Shown here piece after piece: positions 1-9,634 of a stretch of DNA of 64,000 nt. The notes under the pieces are model-generated. The model was not told where the DNA came from. It searched no databases and was given only the letters and a program-made list of their open reading frames with translations. Within the stretch, counting starts at the first letter, position 1. The number at the start of each line of letters is the position of its first letter. The position numbers were made by a program, and so were the translations under genes. This DNA comes from Tyto alba (lineage: Eukaryota > Chordata > Aves > Strigiformes > Tytonidae): positions 2,685,046-2,749,045 of the forward strand of contig NW_024881300.1 in the NCBI RefSeq assembly GCF_018691265.1, read 5' to 3'.

Positions 1-850
1 CGGCGAGGGCTGGCGCCGATCCTCGCCCCCAGCAGCAGGAAGGGCTGGCTGTGCCGCCGGCGCAACTTCAAACGCGGGTGCCAGCACCCACCACCGGTGG
101 GAGGAAGCCCTGGGGCAGGGACCCTCACCCGTTAGTCCCCATTAGTCCTGAACCCACTGCAGCCAGAAACCTCGTCGCGCTGCCGGACGGGACATCGCTG
201 CCAGGAAAAGAGGTGGGAGAGGCTGGAAACAGCAGCTTGGGGAAGAGGACGCGGTGCCCCCAGCGTCACCTCCCGGGCAGCTGCCCTTCCCGGCCCCGCT
301 CCCCGCGGGGAACCGGGGCCCCGGTTGTGGGGTGATGCCTCCTGGGACCAGCCCCACGCTCTGCTCCCGCCTCCTCTCGCCTGCCAGCACACCGTCAGGC
401 TTTGCCCCGTGGTGGCTCGGCTCGCCCCGAATCCCATCACGGTCCTTGGGATGGCCGGGCAGGGGGCCCACAGGGTGCACCCGCTGGGCAGCCACCTCTC
501 CACCTCCTCCCGCGTCGGGAGCCGGATGTTTATTCCTGCATCCCTGTCACCGAAACAGCCTTAAAAATGCACGACGTTAGCTCCCCGCCCGTTGGCAGCC
601 CCGTCACGGCCTCCCCAACCCTCGCCCAGCAGCTCAACGCAGGCGAGCCCGCGGGCGCAGGTCGGACGCAGATGGTTTTACCGCAGCTCCGGAGCGCGGC
701 CGCCGCGGCAGAAGCCCCGACCGTCGGGGCACGCAGACACAATCGCTGCCTTGTTCGGGGCCCGGCCGCACAAGGGGCCCCTTCAGGCAGCCAGGGAAGG
801 GGGAGCTCCTCGGGATGAGGTGATTCTCAGGCCACGAGGGACCCCTCGCA
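1..850. promoter_or_regulatory. CpG island at the left edge
   Basis: CpG dinucleotides are dense, for example in the first 60 bases and again at 600-780 (runs such as ccggagcgcggccgccgcgg), in a GC-rich background. This is typical of an unmethylated CpG island and contrasts with the CpG-poor intron to the right. By conserved gene order it could belong to the 5' side of BCAR1 on the minus strand; that assignment is inference. The left limit is outside the window. Confidence 0.5.
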
Positions 851-1088
851 CCGCCAAAATTCTGAGCAGATGCCCCAGGTGGGTCCTGACCCATGGACGA
901 CGTGAGCTTCCCAGAGAAGACGGCCCGAGGTGGGAATGTCTCGAAAGAGGCACCCACATCTCCTGGGAGCTTTGCTCCTTCCAGAAAGCTCAGGGCTGGT
1001 GGGGATGCTGAGGGTTGTTGGGTACCGGGGCCACCCCCACTTTGTGGGAAGGTGCTGGGCAATGGAAACAGCAAGCAGAGTGGAGTTT

Positions 1089-1092
<4 letters not shown>

Positions 1093-1121
<29 letters not shown>

Positions 1122-1138
1122 CTCTTTTTTCTTTTTTC
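1093..1138 (+). repeat. Poly-T / pyrimidine tract
   Basis: Twenty-nine consecutive T (1093-1121) are followed by TC-interrupted T runs to about 1138. It separates the left-edge CpG island from the CpG cluster at 1225-1450. There is no adjoining SINE- or LINE-like sequence that would make it a retrotransposon tail. Confidence 0.9.
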
Positions 1139-1224
1139 CTTCCTTAGCAGCCAAGCTGTGTTTTCTGGAGACCTGTAAATCACTCCTCGTCTTCAGGAAA
1201 GAGAGGCGAGGAATACATGATCCA

Positions 1225-1450
1225 ACCAGGCAAAAACGCGGGACGCTTGGGAGTGCGCAGGGAGGAAGCCAGGATTCAGCCCCAGGCCAGCGGCTGCCTC
1301 CCGGCCGTCCCGCCGAGCCCACCCCAGCTTGCCGGGCCGGGAGCTGCCACCGCAGCCCGGCACCCTCCAGCCGAGCCGGGCACGCCACGCCGCCGCGAGC
1401 TGGGAGCCCAGCGGAGAGGAGCCGAGGCGCTCGGCCACCGCTGTTAAACC
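1225..1450. promoter_or_regulatory. Short CpG-dense cluster
   Basis: About 225 bases with frequent CpG (cccggccgtcccgccgagcc, cacgccacgccgccgcgagc). It directly follows a T29/pyrimidine tract. No recognisable exon. It could be part of the same promoter complex as the left-edge island. Confidence 0.4.
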
Positions 1451-2633
1451 ACGCTTTTCCAGCCGGTCAGGTTGCTTCCAAGATTTCAGAATTTTCCACA
1501 TTTGCTCAGCTAAAGGGAAAGAAAAACCCCAGAGAAGAGAGGCCGGAGAGTTTGTGGAGAGCAGAGCTGCGCCTGGCAGGCAGGATCCTGTAAACTGAGG
1601 GTCACTGATTTTCCCAGTTCACCAGCCTGCCAGTGGAGGCTGTGCTGGCCAGATCCCACTGACACACCATTAGCTGCTTGTAAATCCAAAGCCATCCATC
1701 CCCCCCAAGCCATCCAGAGCCGATGTGGCTGCAGGGCTCTCTCTGGACACAGCCCGGAGCTTGCTCTTTAAGGCTTTTAAGAGCGGGGCTGGGTTTGGTG
1801 CCTCTGGCTTTTAGGTTCCCCTGTTGCATGTCCATCCAGTTTTTGCTCACAATACACAGAATTATCTTCCGTTTCTAGCCTAGTTTTCACCCCAAGGTGC
1901 TGCCGAGCTGCTGGAGCAGAATGAGCCCTAAAATGCAGCTGCATTGGAGGCCCGAGGCAGCACCCAGCTGGGATGCTTGTCCCACGGTGAAGATTTCGGT
2001 TGGCAGTCCCCGGGGAGCCTGACACCGCCGGGACAGGACCCTTCCCCACCTCCACCCAGGACCACAGTGCTGAGGGGACACAGGGCAGAGAAGATCCCCA
2101 GTCTCCCCTCCTCAGCCCCAGCAGAGCGAAGCGCAGCAAAAGGCAAACTGTCTCCCCCGTGTCCAGCCCCCCCCAGCCCCGCTGAGCCTCTCGCCGTCAG
2201 CGAGGACCTGCTGCAAACCCTGCCCGGGGTTGCCTCGGGGTCCCTGCAAGCAGGGCAGGACCCGGCTGCCTCCCCAGCCCCGGGGAGGAGGAGAGAGGGG
2301 TCCCGAGCAGGACAGCAGCCCAGCGACCGCCAAGGGTCACCCCAGGGCTGCTCGCTGCCAGCCCCGAGCTGAAACCTCCCCACAACCCTGGGGTGCCCCG
2401 GACAACTCCAGTTGTTTTTGCAACCGAAATCAAAGCAGCAACCGACTGGGAAGGCGGTTGGAGGTGCAAACATGTCATCACCCTTGTTGTTTTGTTTCTG
2501 TCCCATTTCAGGCTCGTTTAAGCAGGTCCGTAACAGCCGATTCTGTGCATAACAGGGTGCCAAAGGCTGCAGCTCCCCCTGAGCACGTGGTGTTTTGTTC
2601 TCGGCTGTCCCGCAACACGGCCACAGAGCAAGG

Positions 2634-2645
2634 GCTGACTCAGCA
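2634..2645. promoter_or_regulatory. MARE-like (Maf/NF-E2/AP-1) site
   Basis: The sequence GCTGACTCAGCA matches 12 of the 13 bases of the T-MARE consensus TGCTGA(C/G)TCAGCA, and its 11-bp core is palindromic around TGACTCA. CACGTG (2584-2589) and another ACACGTG nearby are E-box-like. A single motif match is weak evidence of function. Confidence 0.3.
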
Positions 2646-2679
2646 GCTGACACGTGAGTCCAAAGCTGAGACCGTGCTC

Positions 2680-2945
2680 CGAGCCGCAGGCGAGTGGCCA
2701 GCGGCAGCGACGGCATCGCTCGCCCCGTTAGCGGGAAGGATGGGACTTGTGCTGCTTTCCCCCCGGCACGGGCTGCCCCCCTGAGTGGGCTCAGAGCATC
2801 CCGTGGGGAACGGCGGGTGGGCACCTCTACTCCGGGGCCGTGCAGGGGCCAGACGCCGGGAGCTGCCCAGCTCGGGCAGCGCCAGACCCGACGGGACGGC
2901 CGAGATGACGGCGCGGTGCCGGCTCCAGCTCCGCGCCCAGGCGCC
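2680..2945. promoter_or_regulatory. CpG-dense cluster just 3' of CFDP1
   Basis: Frequent CpG (gcggcagcgacggcatcgct; cgacgggacggccgagatga; gacggcgcggtgccgg), 0.3-0.6 kb past the CFDP1 polyadenylation site. No exon recognised. A MARE-like site lies immediately to the left (2634-2645). Confidence 0.4.
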
Positions 2946-3259
2946 TCACTCTGCCCTCCCAGGCAGCTCTCCTCGCTCAGCCACCCTGCGTGGCCATGCC
3001 TTGGGCGGGGAGCGCTGCATACAGGAGGCACTGTCCCCTCCCCGTTCTCCAATTCTGGATTTAATCCCACCGCCAGCCCCAGTGCTGCAGAGGGAAAGCG
3101 AGCCAAGCACTCGCTCTGCCCCCCAGGCTGCTGTCCAGGCAGCCACCAGGCACCTCTGAGCAGGGATTTTCACGATCGCCGTCAGACACTCCTTACTGTA
3201 CGTGACCCTTCACGTCTGTCCTCTGCTTCCCGCACAAACCACGCTGCCAGCATGCAAGG

Positions 3260-3961
3260 CTGTTGGGATGGAACACTTTATTCACGTGAACGCTCAGATC
3301 CTGGCCCGTCCTGCCTGCCGCAGCTGCTCCCATCTTCTTGACAGCGTGAACAAGGAAGGATTTCTTCATCGGCTTGCTTAACACCCCCCCCGCCCCGCGC
3401 CCCCAGCATCATCAGACCCCACAAACAAGTACAGACAGTTCGGCTTTGTCCGGGCAAGAGCACGGCGCTGCGGGGCAGGGAGCGCTGCGGGGCTGGCAGA
3501 GCGGGGAGAAGGGCTCCAGCCCACAGCTTGCGCACGCAGAGCAGCCACGAAACCTTCCCGCAGCGCCGCTCGCGCAACCAAATACACCAGCCCAGCCTTC
3601 ACCCAGGCTCCAGCACCCTCCCAGCCTTGGCGGCTCCTCCGGCTGCCAGAAGCACCCAGGGTTGACAGGGGATGGGTGCCACCAATCTCTTCTGGTTGGA
3701 AAGCTGCCTGCCAGAATCACGCTGGTCTGGTCGCTTCTGTCACCTGCTGGGCCATTTAACCCTCAAAGTGTCCCCTGCCCACTGACAAATACCCTCCCCA
3801 AACTATTACAGTAAAAGGAAAAACCTGCATGCTGAGACATACAGGCTGAGTCTTGGGTGGAGAAAGGTTTCCGTGCTTGGTGGTCCCGCGGAGGCCGGCA
3901 GCCCCCAGCCAGCGCTCGGGCACAGCGGGGAGCAGGATCCCCCGCGGCCACCCCCGGCACG
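3260..3961 (-). other. CFDP1: CFDP1 3' untranslated region
   Basis: This stretch lies between the TGA stop (3964-3962) and the first canonical AATAAA on the minus strand (3282-3277). No other TTTATT (AATAAA on the minus strand) was seen in between, so a UTR of about 0.7 kb is the simplest model. It is GC-rich. The left end is approximate because the cleavage site is inferred, 15-25 nt past the signal. Open frames inside it on either strand have no recognisable product. Confidence 0.75.
3277..3282 (-). terminator. CFDP1 polyadenylation signal AATAAA
   Basis: TTTATT on the plus strand reads AATAAA on the minus strand, about 680 nt past the CFDP1 stop codon. About 35-50 nt further on (minus strand, 3245-3231) there is a GT-rich element, GCGTGGTTTGTGCG, in the usual position for a downstream cleavage element. 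Cleavage would fall near 3260. Confidence 0.75.
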
Positions 3962-4052
3962 TCAGGGCTTCATACTGCTCAGTCTGATGTCGCGTTCGAT
4001 TTCGAACTGCCTGTGATCCACGCGCTCCAGGAACGCTTTCCTCTCGATGTAC
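3962..4052 (-). CDS. CFDP1: CFDP1 last coding exon (probably exon 7), end of BCNT-C domain and stop codon
   Basis: The minus strand encodes [20 protein letters not shown] followed by DIRLSSMKP and a TGA stop at 3964-3962. The acceptor is a pyrimidine-rich tract ending cccccgcag|G, and that first G completes the Gly codon begun in the previous exon. The .ERKAFLxRVDxRQFExERDxRL motif is the most conserved end of the BCNT-C family. The C-terminus is at the family's usual place (human ends with a similar MKP). With the two upstream exons the window encodes 117 residues, against about 300 expected for the whole protein. I see no frameshift or missing residue. Known family role: nuclear SRCAP-complex subunit acting in H2A.Z deposition. 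Confidence 0.98.
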
Positions 4053-4689
4053 CTGCGGGGGAGGCAGAGAGGCAGAGGCTGTAGGCAGTGCCCGGAGCAG
4101 CCAGCGCTGGCCCCAGCCCCGGGGCAAAGCCCACCCACCCAAAGGGACGAACAGGGAGGGAAGGCATCATCTGCCCCCTTCCCTGCCTTTCCATGAGCTG
4201 ATCGCTGCACTGAGCCCCTCCTACAGACACCAGAACGGCTCTGTGGCCTGCTGGGGGTCTCCTGGGGGACCCACAGAAGTCTGGTGTGAAGGGTGGAGAT
4301 ACGGGCTGGCTGCTTCTCCTTCCAGCTCTTCTCTAATGGCTGAGAAATGACCTTGAAGGGGCTCAGGGCAGGTCCTCGGCAGAAGAGGCAGCTCTGATGC
4401 TCCTCCCCGGCTGCCCCTGCCCACAGACCCCCGAGCAAATCACCTCAACCGCCCTCCTCCCCCCCAGCAGCACGACCCACGCTACAAACTGCTACCAGGC
4501 ACAGGGAGCATTAGGGACCCAACCAGCATCACCCAGCAAGCCTGCAGCAGCTCAGGGACTGAGGCCAGGGGTTTCCCAGCCACAGACTTGCTCCTAACCA
4601 CCGCGGAGTATTTACTTCTCCCCCCCAGCGAGGCACCTGAGCGCTGCAAGGAAGGCAGCAAACACGCCTGCGCCTGGAAAAGCACCTTG

Positions 4690-4860
4690 CCGCTCATTAA
4701 TGGCATGCAGCTGAATTTTAACGTACTTTGCTGCAAACCCTTGCCACAGATAGCCTGGGGCTGTGCTACTAATTAACCTACAGAGGGAGCGAAATTGCAA
4801 TTCAAAACAGGAGCTGTAATTGAATCATCACGATTGTTTTGCATTTGTTCCAGGGTGGCG
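4690..4860. promoter_or_regulatory. AT-rich block with homeobox/SOX/octamer-like motifs, enhancer candidate
   Basis: Within GC-rich surroundings this block has CATTAATG, ACTAATTAACC, GCAATTCAAAA, GTAATTGAATCATC and GATTGTTTTGCATTTG. Dense TAAT/ATTG motifs and a SOX-like ATTGTT next to an octamer-like TTTTGCAT are typical of conserved developmental enhancers. Conservation cannot be tested here. Confidence 0.3.
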
Positions 4861-5159
4861 AGCGCTCGCCTGCCATGGCAAGGTCATGACGCTCGGCACC
4901 GATGCACCAGCCGCTGCGTTCAGCTTCTCTCTGCCGGCCGCTTGCTCTTCCTGGACCACAGCTGGTGCCTGCCAACCAGAGAAGCCCCGCTGCTTGGAAG
5001 CAAGACTGAAAGCTGCAGGAAAGATGAGGATTGCAGGCTCTGGGGGTTTCCCAGGCTTTCCTGGGTGGCTGGCAGCGGTGCAGGAAGGTGCCTAAGACCC
5101 AACTGCACGGGAAGGCTGAAGCCCCCCTCCCGCCGTGGTCCCTGCAGGACAGAGGGGGC

Positions 5160-6300
5160 TCCGCTGCCTTTGGTGACGAGGTCTCTGCTTTATGCTACAA
5201 CTATCAAACCGGCGCTGAATTTGCTCCCAGCACCGGGACGCCTTCGCCCTCGCTGCGAGGGCCGGCCCTCACGCTCCTGCCCACCCAGTCGTCCTCCGAA
5301 AGAAATGAATCCCCAGTCACTGCAGCGAGCGATTCCTGCCCCCGGGGAGCGGATGAACCAGCCCCCCCCGGCGCGTCCTTGCTTGCTGCCACCCCGCTCC
5401 CATCGCAGCCCGAGCGCGTCTCTGCGCCGACACAACTGGGTCAGCCCCTCTCCGCCGGCTGCGGGGGGGGCAGGGGGGGCCACAGACGATGCGCTGGCCG
5501 TGAGGAGGTATCGTTGTGGCCCCCCTCGCCACGCCGGCTCAGGAAAGGCGAGCAGGGGAGTGTCGCTTCCCCTTCGTCCCTGCGAACGGGGAGGTGACCC
5601 CCCGCTCCTGGAACCGGGCTCGGAGAGGCCACGGGAAGGAAGTCGGGGTGGGGGGGGGGTGTCACGTTGTATGTTCCAGCAGGTCACAGCGCTGGGCGTG
5701 TGGTTTTCCTCCCCCTCCGCTGCAAAACGCCGACCGCAGCCGGGAAGGCAAGGGGCAGGGGTTCCCGCTCTTAACCTGGGAACACCCCGACTTGCTTGGG
5801 CAGCAATAGCCCGAGCTGCCAAATTTGAAGCTCCTTCGGCCCCTCGGCGACTCCCGTCTCCCAACCCCGGCGAGGGGTCAGTGCCTTCCTCCTCCTCCTC
5901 CTCCTCCTCCGTGGCGGGCAGGGACTGGCTCCTGGGGGATCGATACGGATCACGAGCCAGGAATGCGGTCTCACGGCACGGAGGAGGAACTGCGACGTTA
6001 CCCCGTGGCGTTGTCCTTGGCCGGCCACAGAAAAACGCCGCAGGGGCCGGAGCAGGGCACCACCTGTGCCTACCCCGGGGTTTACGGGGCAGGCAGCCCC
6101 ACAACAAGCCCGGCCGGCCCGTCCTGCACGCACACGGGGGCTGGACGTGCCGACGGACACAAGCAGGGAAGCAGCAGGTCTGCAGGGGCAACTCAACACC
6201 CCCCCCTGCGCCCCGAACCCCGCGCCCGAGCTGCGGCTCCGTCTCCGGATCCCGGCCTGGCTGCTCACAGTGCAAAGGGCGCGAGCGAGGCGCAAACACC
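5160..6300. promoter_or_regulatory. Intragenic CpG island inside the last CFDP1 intron
   Basis: About 1.1 kb of very GC-rich sequence with CpG dense throughout (for example seven CpG in 5221-5280), a (TCC)8 run at 5887-5910 and G-runs (5645-5660) able to form G-quadruplexes. It is about 1.1 kb from exon 7 and far from the CFDP1 start. Long open frames span it on both strands, which is expected from low stop-codon frequency and is not evidence of a gene. It could be an alternative promoter of the downstream gene (BCAR1, minus strand), a promoter of an antisense or noncoding RNA, or an orphan island. Confidence 0.55.
5887..5910 (+). repeat. (TCC)8 trinucleotide repeat
   Basis: Eight perfect TCC units within the intragenic CpG island. 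On the minus strand an open frame reads them as a poly-glutamate run, but there is no reason to think it is translated. Confidence 0.9.
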
Positions 6301-6886
6301 CGCCCTGTGCTTGTCTAAATAACCTTTGCCACCTGAATCAATACTTTCCCCCTAAGTTATCAGCCCACGTGGAAACAGGGCAGCTGTGATCCACAGCAGA
6401 GGAAGGTGAATTTGTTGGGCTGCCTTTGCTAAGGAGGCCAGCTGCAAATTGTTCCGGGGAGGGTTCCACTGGTGCTGCCCGTCCCCAGCCAGTCGCCACC
6501 AGGCACCCAGCGCACGGGGCAGGGCTGCTCCCCTGCTGGGCCTGCCCTACAGAAGTGGCCCGATTAAAAGGCCGCTGCACATTTCCATTTATAAAGCACG
6601 CATCAGAGAGATCGACAGCAAAGGGGAGAGCTGCCTCTGCTCCTTACTTCATCCCTCCCCGTCAAACCCAGGACAGGCCCTCGGGATCTGACACAACCAG
6701 GCTGCCCAAGCCCGGATCCTGCTGCTGGGGAAATGCAAATTGCTGTCTGGGGCTGCTGATAGGAGGGATGGAAAAATCAGAGGGAAGGATGGGGAGGTCT
6801 GAGGCACGAGGAGCTCCGAGCTGTGAACAGCAACTTCTGCAAGGTTACCACGAAAAAGAGATTCAGCTTCCCTTCCCTTCCGAGTG

Positions 6887-6907
6887 AAAAAAAAAAAAAA
6901 AAAAAAA
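6887..6907 (+). repeat. Poly-A tract (A21)
   Basis: Twenty-one A in the last CFDP1 intron, preceded by a short pyrimidine run. No retrotransposed sequence recognised beside it. Confidence 0.9.
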
Positions 6908-7477
6908 GCCTCCTGCCTTCCTCGGCAGCACCCCGCTCCCTCCTGCCTGGGTCGAGGGGTTAACAACGGCTCATTACAATTTTTATAGAGATGGGGAAAT
7001 GATTGCCCACTGAAGGGTGAGCAGAGCCTACGTTATTAAAGGAGAAGAGGTGGCTGTGGAAGGGACACCAGGCTCCTGCAAAGCCGGCTGTGGCTGCGTG
7101 ATCTGCTCCCCGCCAAGCAGGCTGGCTGCTCCCTAACGGTGCAGCACGCTTCACCCCACCGGCGATTACAGGTGGCCTGCAAGCAGGAATGCAGCGGGCT
7201 GCACGTCCATCGGTGCTTCTCCCTTCCTTCATCTCCAAGGTGGAAGTAATTCACAGCGAGCAGACGCTCGGTCGATCCCCTCGCGTTACATGCCCGGCTA
7301 GCACAAACAGATTTGTAAGGAGCGTCTGAAGTTTTCCCGGCATCACATTTCCCATTTGTATAACGACAAAAAACGGCTTGCCAACAGCCCAGTGGATTTT
7401 TCTAGCCTGGGATGTGACAGGCAGCAAAACCCAAAGCTGTCCAAGCTTACAGATGCTCTTAAAATTGCTGCTCTGCT

Positions 7478-7513
7478 CATCTTTTCAGGGCGCTGCATCT
7501 TTTCAGGGCTCTG
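7478..7513 (+). repeat. 18-bp tandem duplication
   Basis: CATCTTTTCAGGGCGCTG is followed directly by the same 18 bases with one change (G to T at position 15). Confidence 0.85.
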
Positions 7514-8379
7514 ATCCCTTCTTCAGCCTTCAAGGACCACTATGTCAGCGACTCTGGAAAGGTTTGCCAGGCGTGAAGGGCGAGCTGTCCTGCTTGTATG
7601 GGGCGGGAAAGGAAACAGCACTGGCCAAGAAAGGTCAGCATACTCGGTTTGAACAAGCAAGAGATGCCACAGAACGCTCAGGCAGGGCAGCCTGGCCTGT
7701 TTGGGGGGGGGTGTGCTCCAGCTGAGAGAGATGGACCCTGATTCAGGCTGATTCCACCAACTGTGGAAGGAAACAGTGTGTCCCGGCGACCGGCAGGAGA
7801 TGGTCTGGCTTTTAGTGGTGGTACTACCCCCATCAGCCCAGTTCAGAGCAGCGAAAGCCCAAAGCTGTTCCCACACTCGGCAGCCGCCCAGGACATCTGT
7901 GCAGGGCAAATTCTCACCCCACGTCCCAGCGGGACAAGCCAGCCAAGGTGCCACAGACAGAAACAGGGCCCTTCCCTGGAGGTGGGTTCTCCAAAAGCGG
8001 CTGCGGCTCCTGACGGGGCTTCATGGGGGAAGCTCACCCTCCTCCGCCGCAGACAGAGCGTGGTACGCGGCCTGGCTCTGCCTCCAAGGCTCCTGGCACG
8101 GGGCATTTCACTGGACGGGGCTCTGACCGTGACATTCACCGTGCCGCAGACGGCATCAGCGATGATCCGGCTCCGGCACACCCGCACGCGATGTAAATCA
8201 CTCACCTCCTTGGATTTCAGGGATCTCAGAGGAACACGCCCTGTCCCCCTCCGGCACTCCTACCGAATCGCTCTACTTGTTCAAGGGCAAGTGTCCAGAA
8301 ACAGATCAGGGCAGATCTGATGGAGAAGGGGTGTTGTGGAAGGGTGCAAGGCCAAACTGAAAACACCCAGCAGTCATAA

Positions 8380-8720
8380 AATATCTATTTGAAATACAAA
8401 ATCCAATCTGTTGGAATGCAGAAGCTCCGAGTTCCTCCCGCAGAGTAGAAGAACAGCTTACAATAAAAATACATTTTATGAGCTGTCCAGTAAGCTGGTT
8501 ACGTTTTCCCAGAGCTTAGCGAAGCACTTGTAGTGGAAATGCTGCTTCTGATCTTATTATCCTTCCCTGCAGTGCATGTTATTAACTTTCTGTTTTATTT
8601 ACAGCATCGCCATTTACTTTTACGATACTTCCATTAACTTCATTGGAGTGCACATTGCTCGATGCACACAATCAACGCCCAGCGCTGCCATAATCTTTAA
8701 TGCACCTTGCCAGCTGTTCT
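8380..8720. promoter_or_regulatory. AT-rich, CpG-poor block beside exon 6, possible conserved noncoding element
   Basis: Complex AT-rich sequence without simple-repeat structure, containing ATAAAATATC, TGTTATTAAC and TAATCTTTAATGC motifs. The segment near 8629-8650 (TTCCATTAACTTCATTGGAG) resembles a motif common in old amniote repeats. A good-looking plus-strand acceptor (ttctgttttatttacag, 8588-8604) lies within it but opens no recognisable exon. Confidence 0.25.
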
Positions 8721-8822
8721 GGTGTTTGCATACATCTTTACGCAGGAGAAGGGGAGGACAGATGCAGCTGGAACATGTCATTTGAAGAACGGAACAAAAA
8801 AACATACCTCCCAATTTGAGAC

Positions 8823-8856
<34 letters not shown>
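8823..8856. repeat. Perfect T17/A17 palindrome
   Basis: Seventeen T (8823-8839) are followed directly by seventeen A (8840-8856), so the 34 bases are a perfect inverted repeat without a spacer. Such tracts can extrude as a hairpin and are prone to polymerase slippage and assembly error. Confidence 0.9.
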
Positions 8857-9197
8857 GAAAACAGGACAAAGGCAACTGCGTTTCCTCATGGGAGTGCTGC
8901 GTTAGGCCGGTTCACGCTGCATCTGTGCCACTAGCCGGGGAGAAGAAAAAGCACAGCCAGACTCTAGCTGGCCTTGAAGAACTCACGAGGTTCCTAGCAG
9001 AGCGCGCTAGGTGCTCGCAGACTTACCTGTCTCCCTGTGATACCTAGAGCAGCTACTGGCTTTATGTATCCCTAAGAATAAATCCTTCCGAAATCCCACA
9101 GGTTTGCCAAACTCTCTCTGTAGCACACGATGGGGTGCCTACATGTATAGGAAGCAGTGGGAAATGCTGGACTACTACTGGGTAAAGTCCCTCTTAC

Positions 9198-9356
9198 CCG
9201 TCTTTCCCTCGGTTATGGATTGCCAGCTCCTCCACAATCCCCTCCTCTTCCTTGAAGTTCTCCCAGTCCAGTTTAGATTTCTCCAGTGTGCTCATCTTCT
9301 GCTTTTTGGAGCCAATCTTCCCCAGGAGGCTGCTCATACCGCTTGGCCTCTTCACC
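9198..9356 (-). CDS. CFDP1: CFDP1 penultimate coding exon (probably exon 6), core of the BCNT-C domain
   Basis: This 159-nt minus-strand exon encodes [15 protein letters not shown], then a [15 protein letters not shown] segment, then [19 protein letters not shown], flanked by split Gly codons. This is the hallmark of the BCNT-C domain, which is shared by CFDP1, yeast Swc5 and Drosophila Yeti. In Swc5 the domain is needed for H2A.Z exchange by SWR1. The acceptor is ctccgtcag|G and the donor GG|gtaaga at 9197-9192. Compared with the human protein as I remember it, the bird sequence has VKRP for LKRS, GSKK for GAKK, N for S in WENF, V for G in EGIVEE, and D for E in GKDG; the core is otherwise the same. 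The length is a multiple of three and both flanking introns are phase 2. Confidence 0.98.
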
Positions 9357-9634
9357 CTGACGGAGATAAGGGAACAAATGTTACTTAAATGCAGGGAGAC
9401 AGCGTCAGTTAGCAATTAAAAAAGCAGCACGCGTGAGAGTGGTGGCCTTGATGGTGGCGAGCCAGATGGCCACCAACTTCAGGCAGCCCGCGGGCGGCAA
9501 GGTCACGCTTCCTGCAGGTCCTGCTCCACCGTTCCCCTGGAAGCAGCAGAGTTCATTACACACGTATCTCAAGTGCTCACTTTTTGTGAAAGGGCTTTTT
9601 CATTTATCTTCTTAAGAGAACAGAAAGCTTTCAG

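Larger units (their letters stand above)
1..3259. other. GC-rich intergenic region 3' of CFDP1
   Basis: Beyond the CFDP1 polyadenylation signal the sequence is GC-rich, with three CpG-dense clusters (1-850, 1225-1450, 2680-2945) separated by CpG-poorer stretches. In vertebrates the gene next to the CFDP1 3' end is BCAR1, in the same orientation, so its promoter or upstream first exons would be expected on this side. I found no BCAR1 coding exon here: the first coding exon should read MNHLN on the minus strand and was not seen. The long open frames in this region exist on both strands and reflect GC content. Confidence 0.6.
4053..9197 (-). other. CFDP1: Last intron of CFDP1 (5,145 bp)
   Basis: Bounded by donor gtaaga (9197-9192) and acceptor ccccgcag (4060-4053) on the minus strand; phase 2. 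The right half is ordinary intron with a T17/A17 palindrome and an AT-rich block. The left half holds a strong CpG island (about 5160-6300) and an AT-rich, homeobox-motif-rich block at 4690-4860. A small 18-bp tandem duplication lies at 7478-7513 and an A21 tract at 6887-6907. No further coding exon was recognised on either strand. Confidence 0.9.

Noticed and set aside
1..1600. Search for BCAR1 first coding exon on the minus strand
   Set aside because: Expected from gene order, but no MNHLN-encoding exon or SH3-domain sequence was found; BCAR1 coding sequence must lie beyond the left edge.
1928..3106. 392-codon open frame on the minus strand in the intergenic region
   Set aside because: GC-rich region, low-complexity residues, overlapping open frames on the plus strand and no recognisable family. 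It lies past the CFDP1 poly(A) signal and matches no part of BCAR1 known to me.
4795..6318. 507-codon open frame on the plus strand, with a 369-codon frame opposite (5190-6299)
   Set aside because: They coincide with the CpG island; GC-rich DNA has few stop codons. Composition is Pro/Arg/Gly/Ala-rich with no domain, and both strands are open at once.
8576..8785. Plus-strand acceptor-like ttctgttttatttacag followed by an open frame
   Set aside because: The 69-codon frame matches nothing known, there is no supporting donor or partner exon, and the CFDP1 gene is on the other strand.
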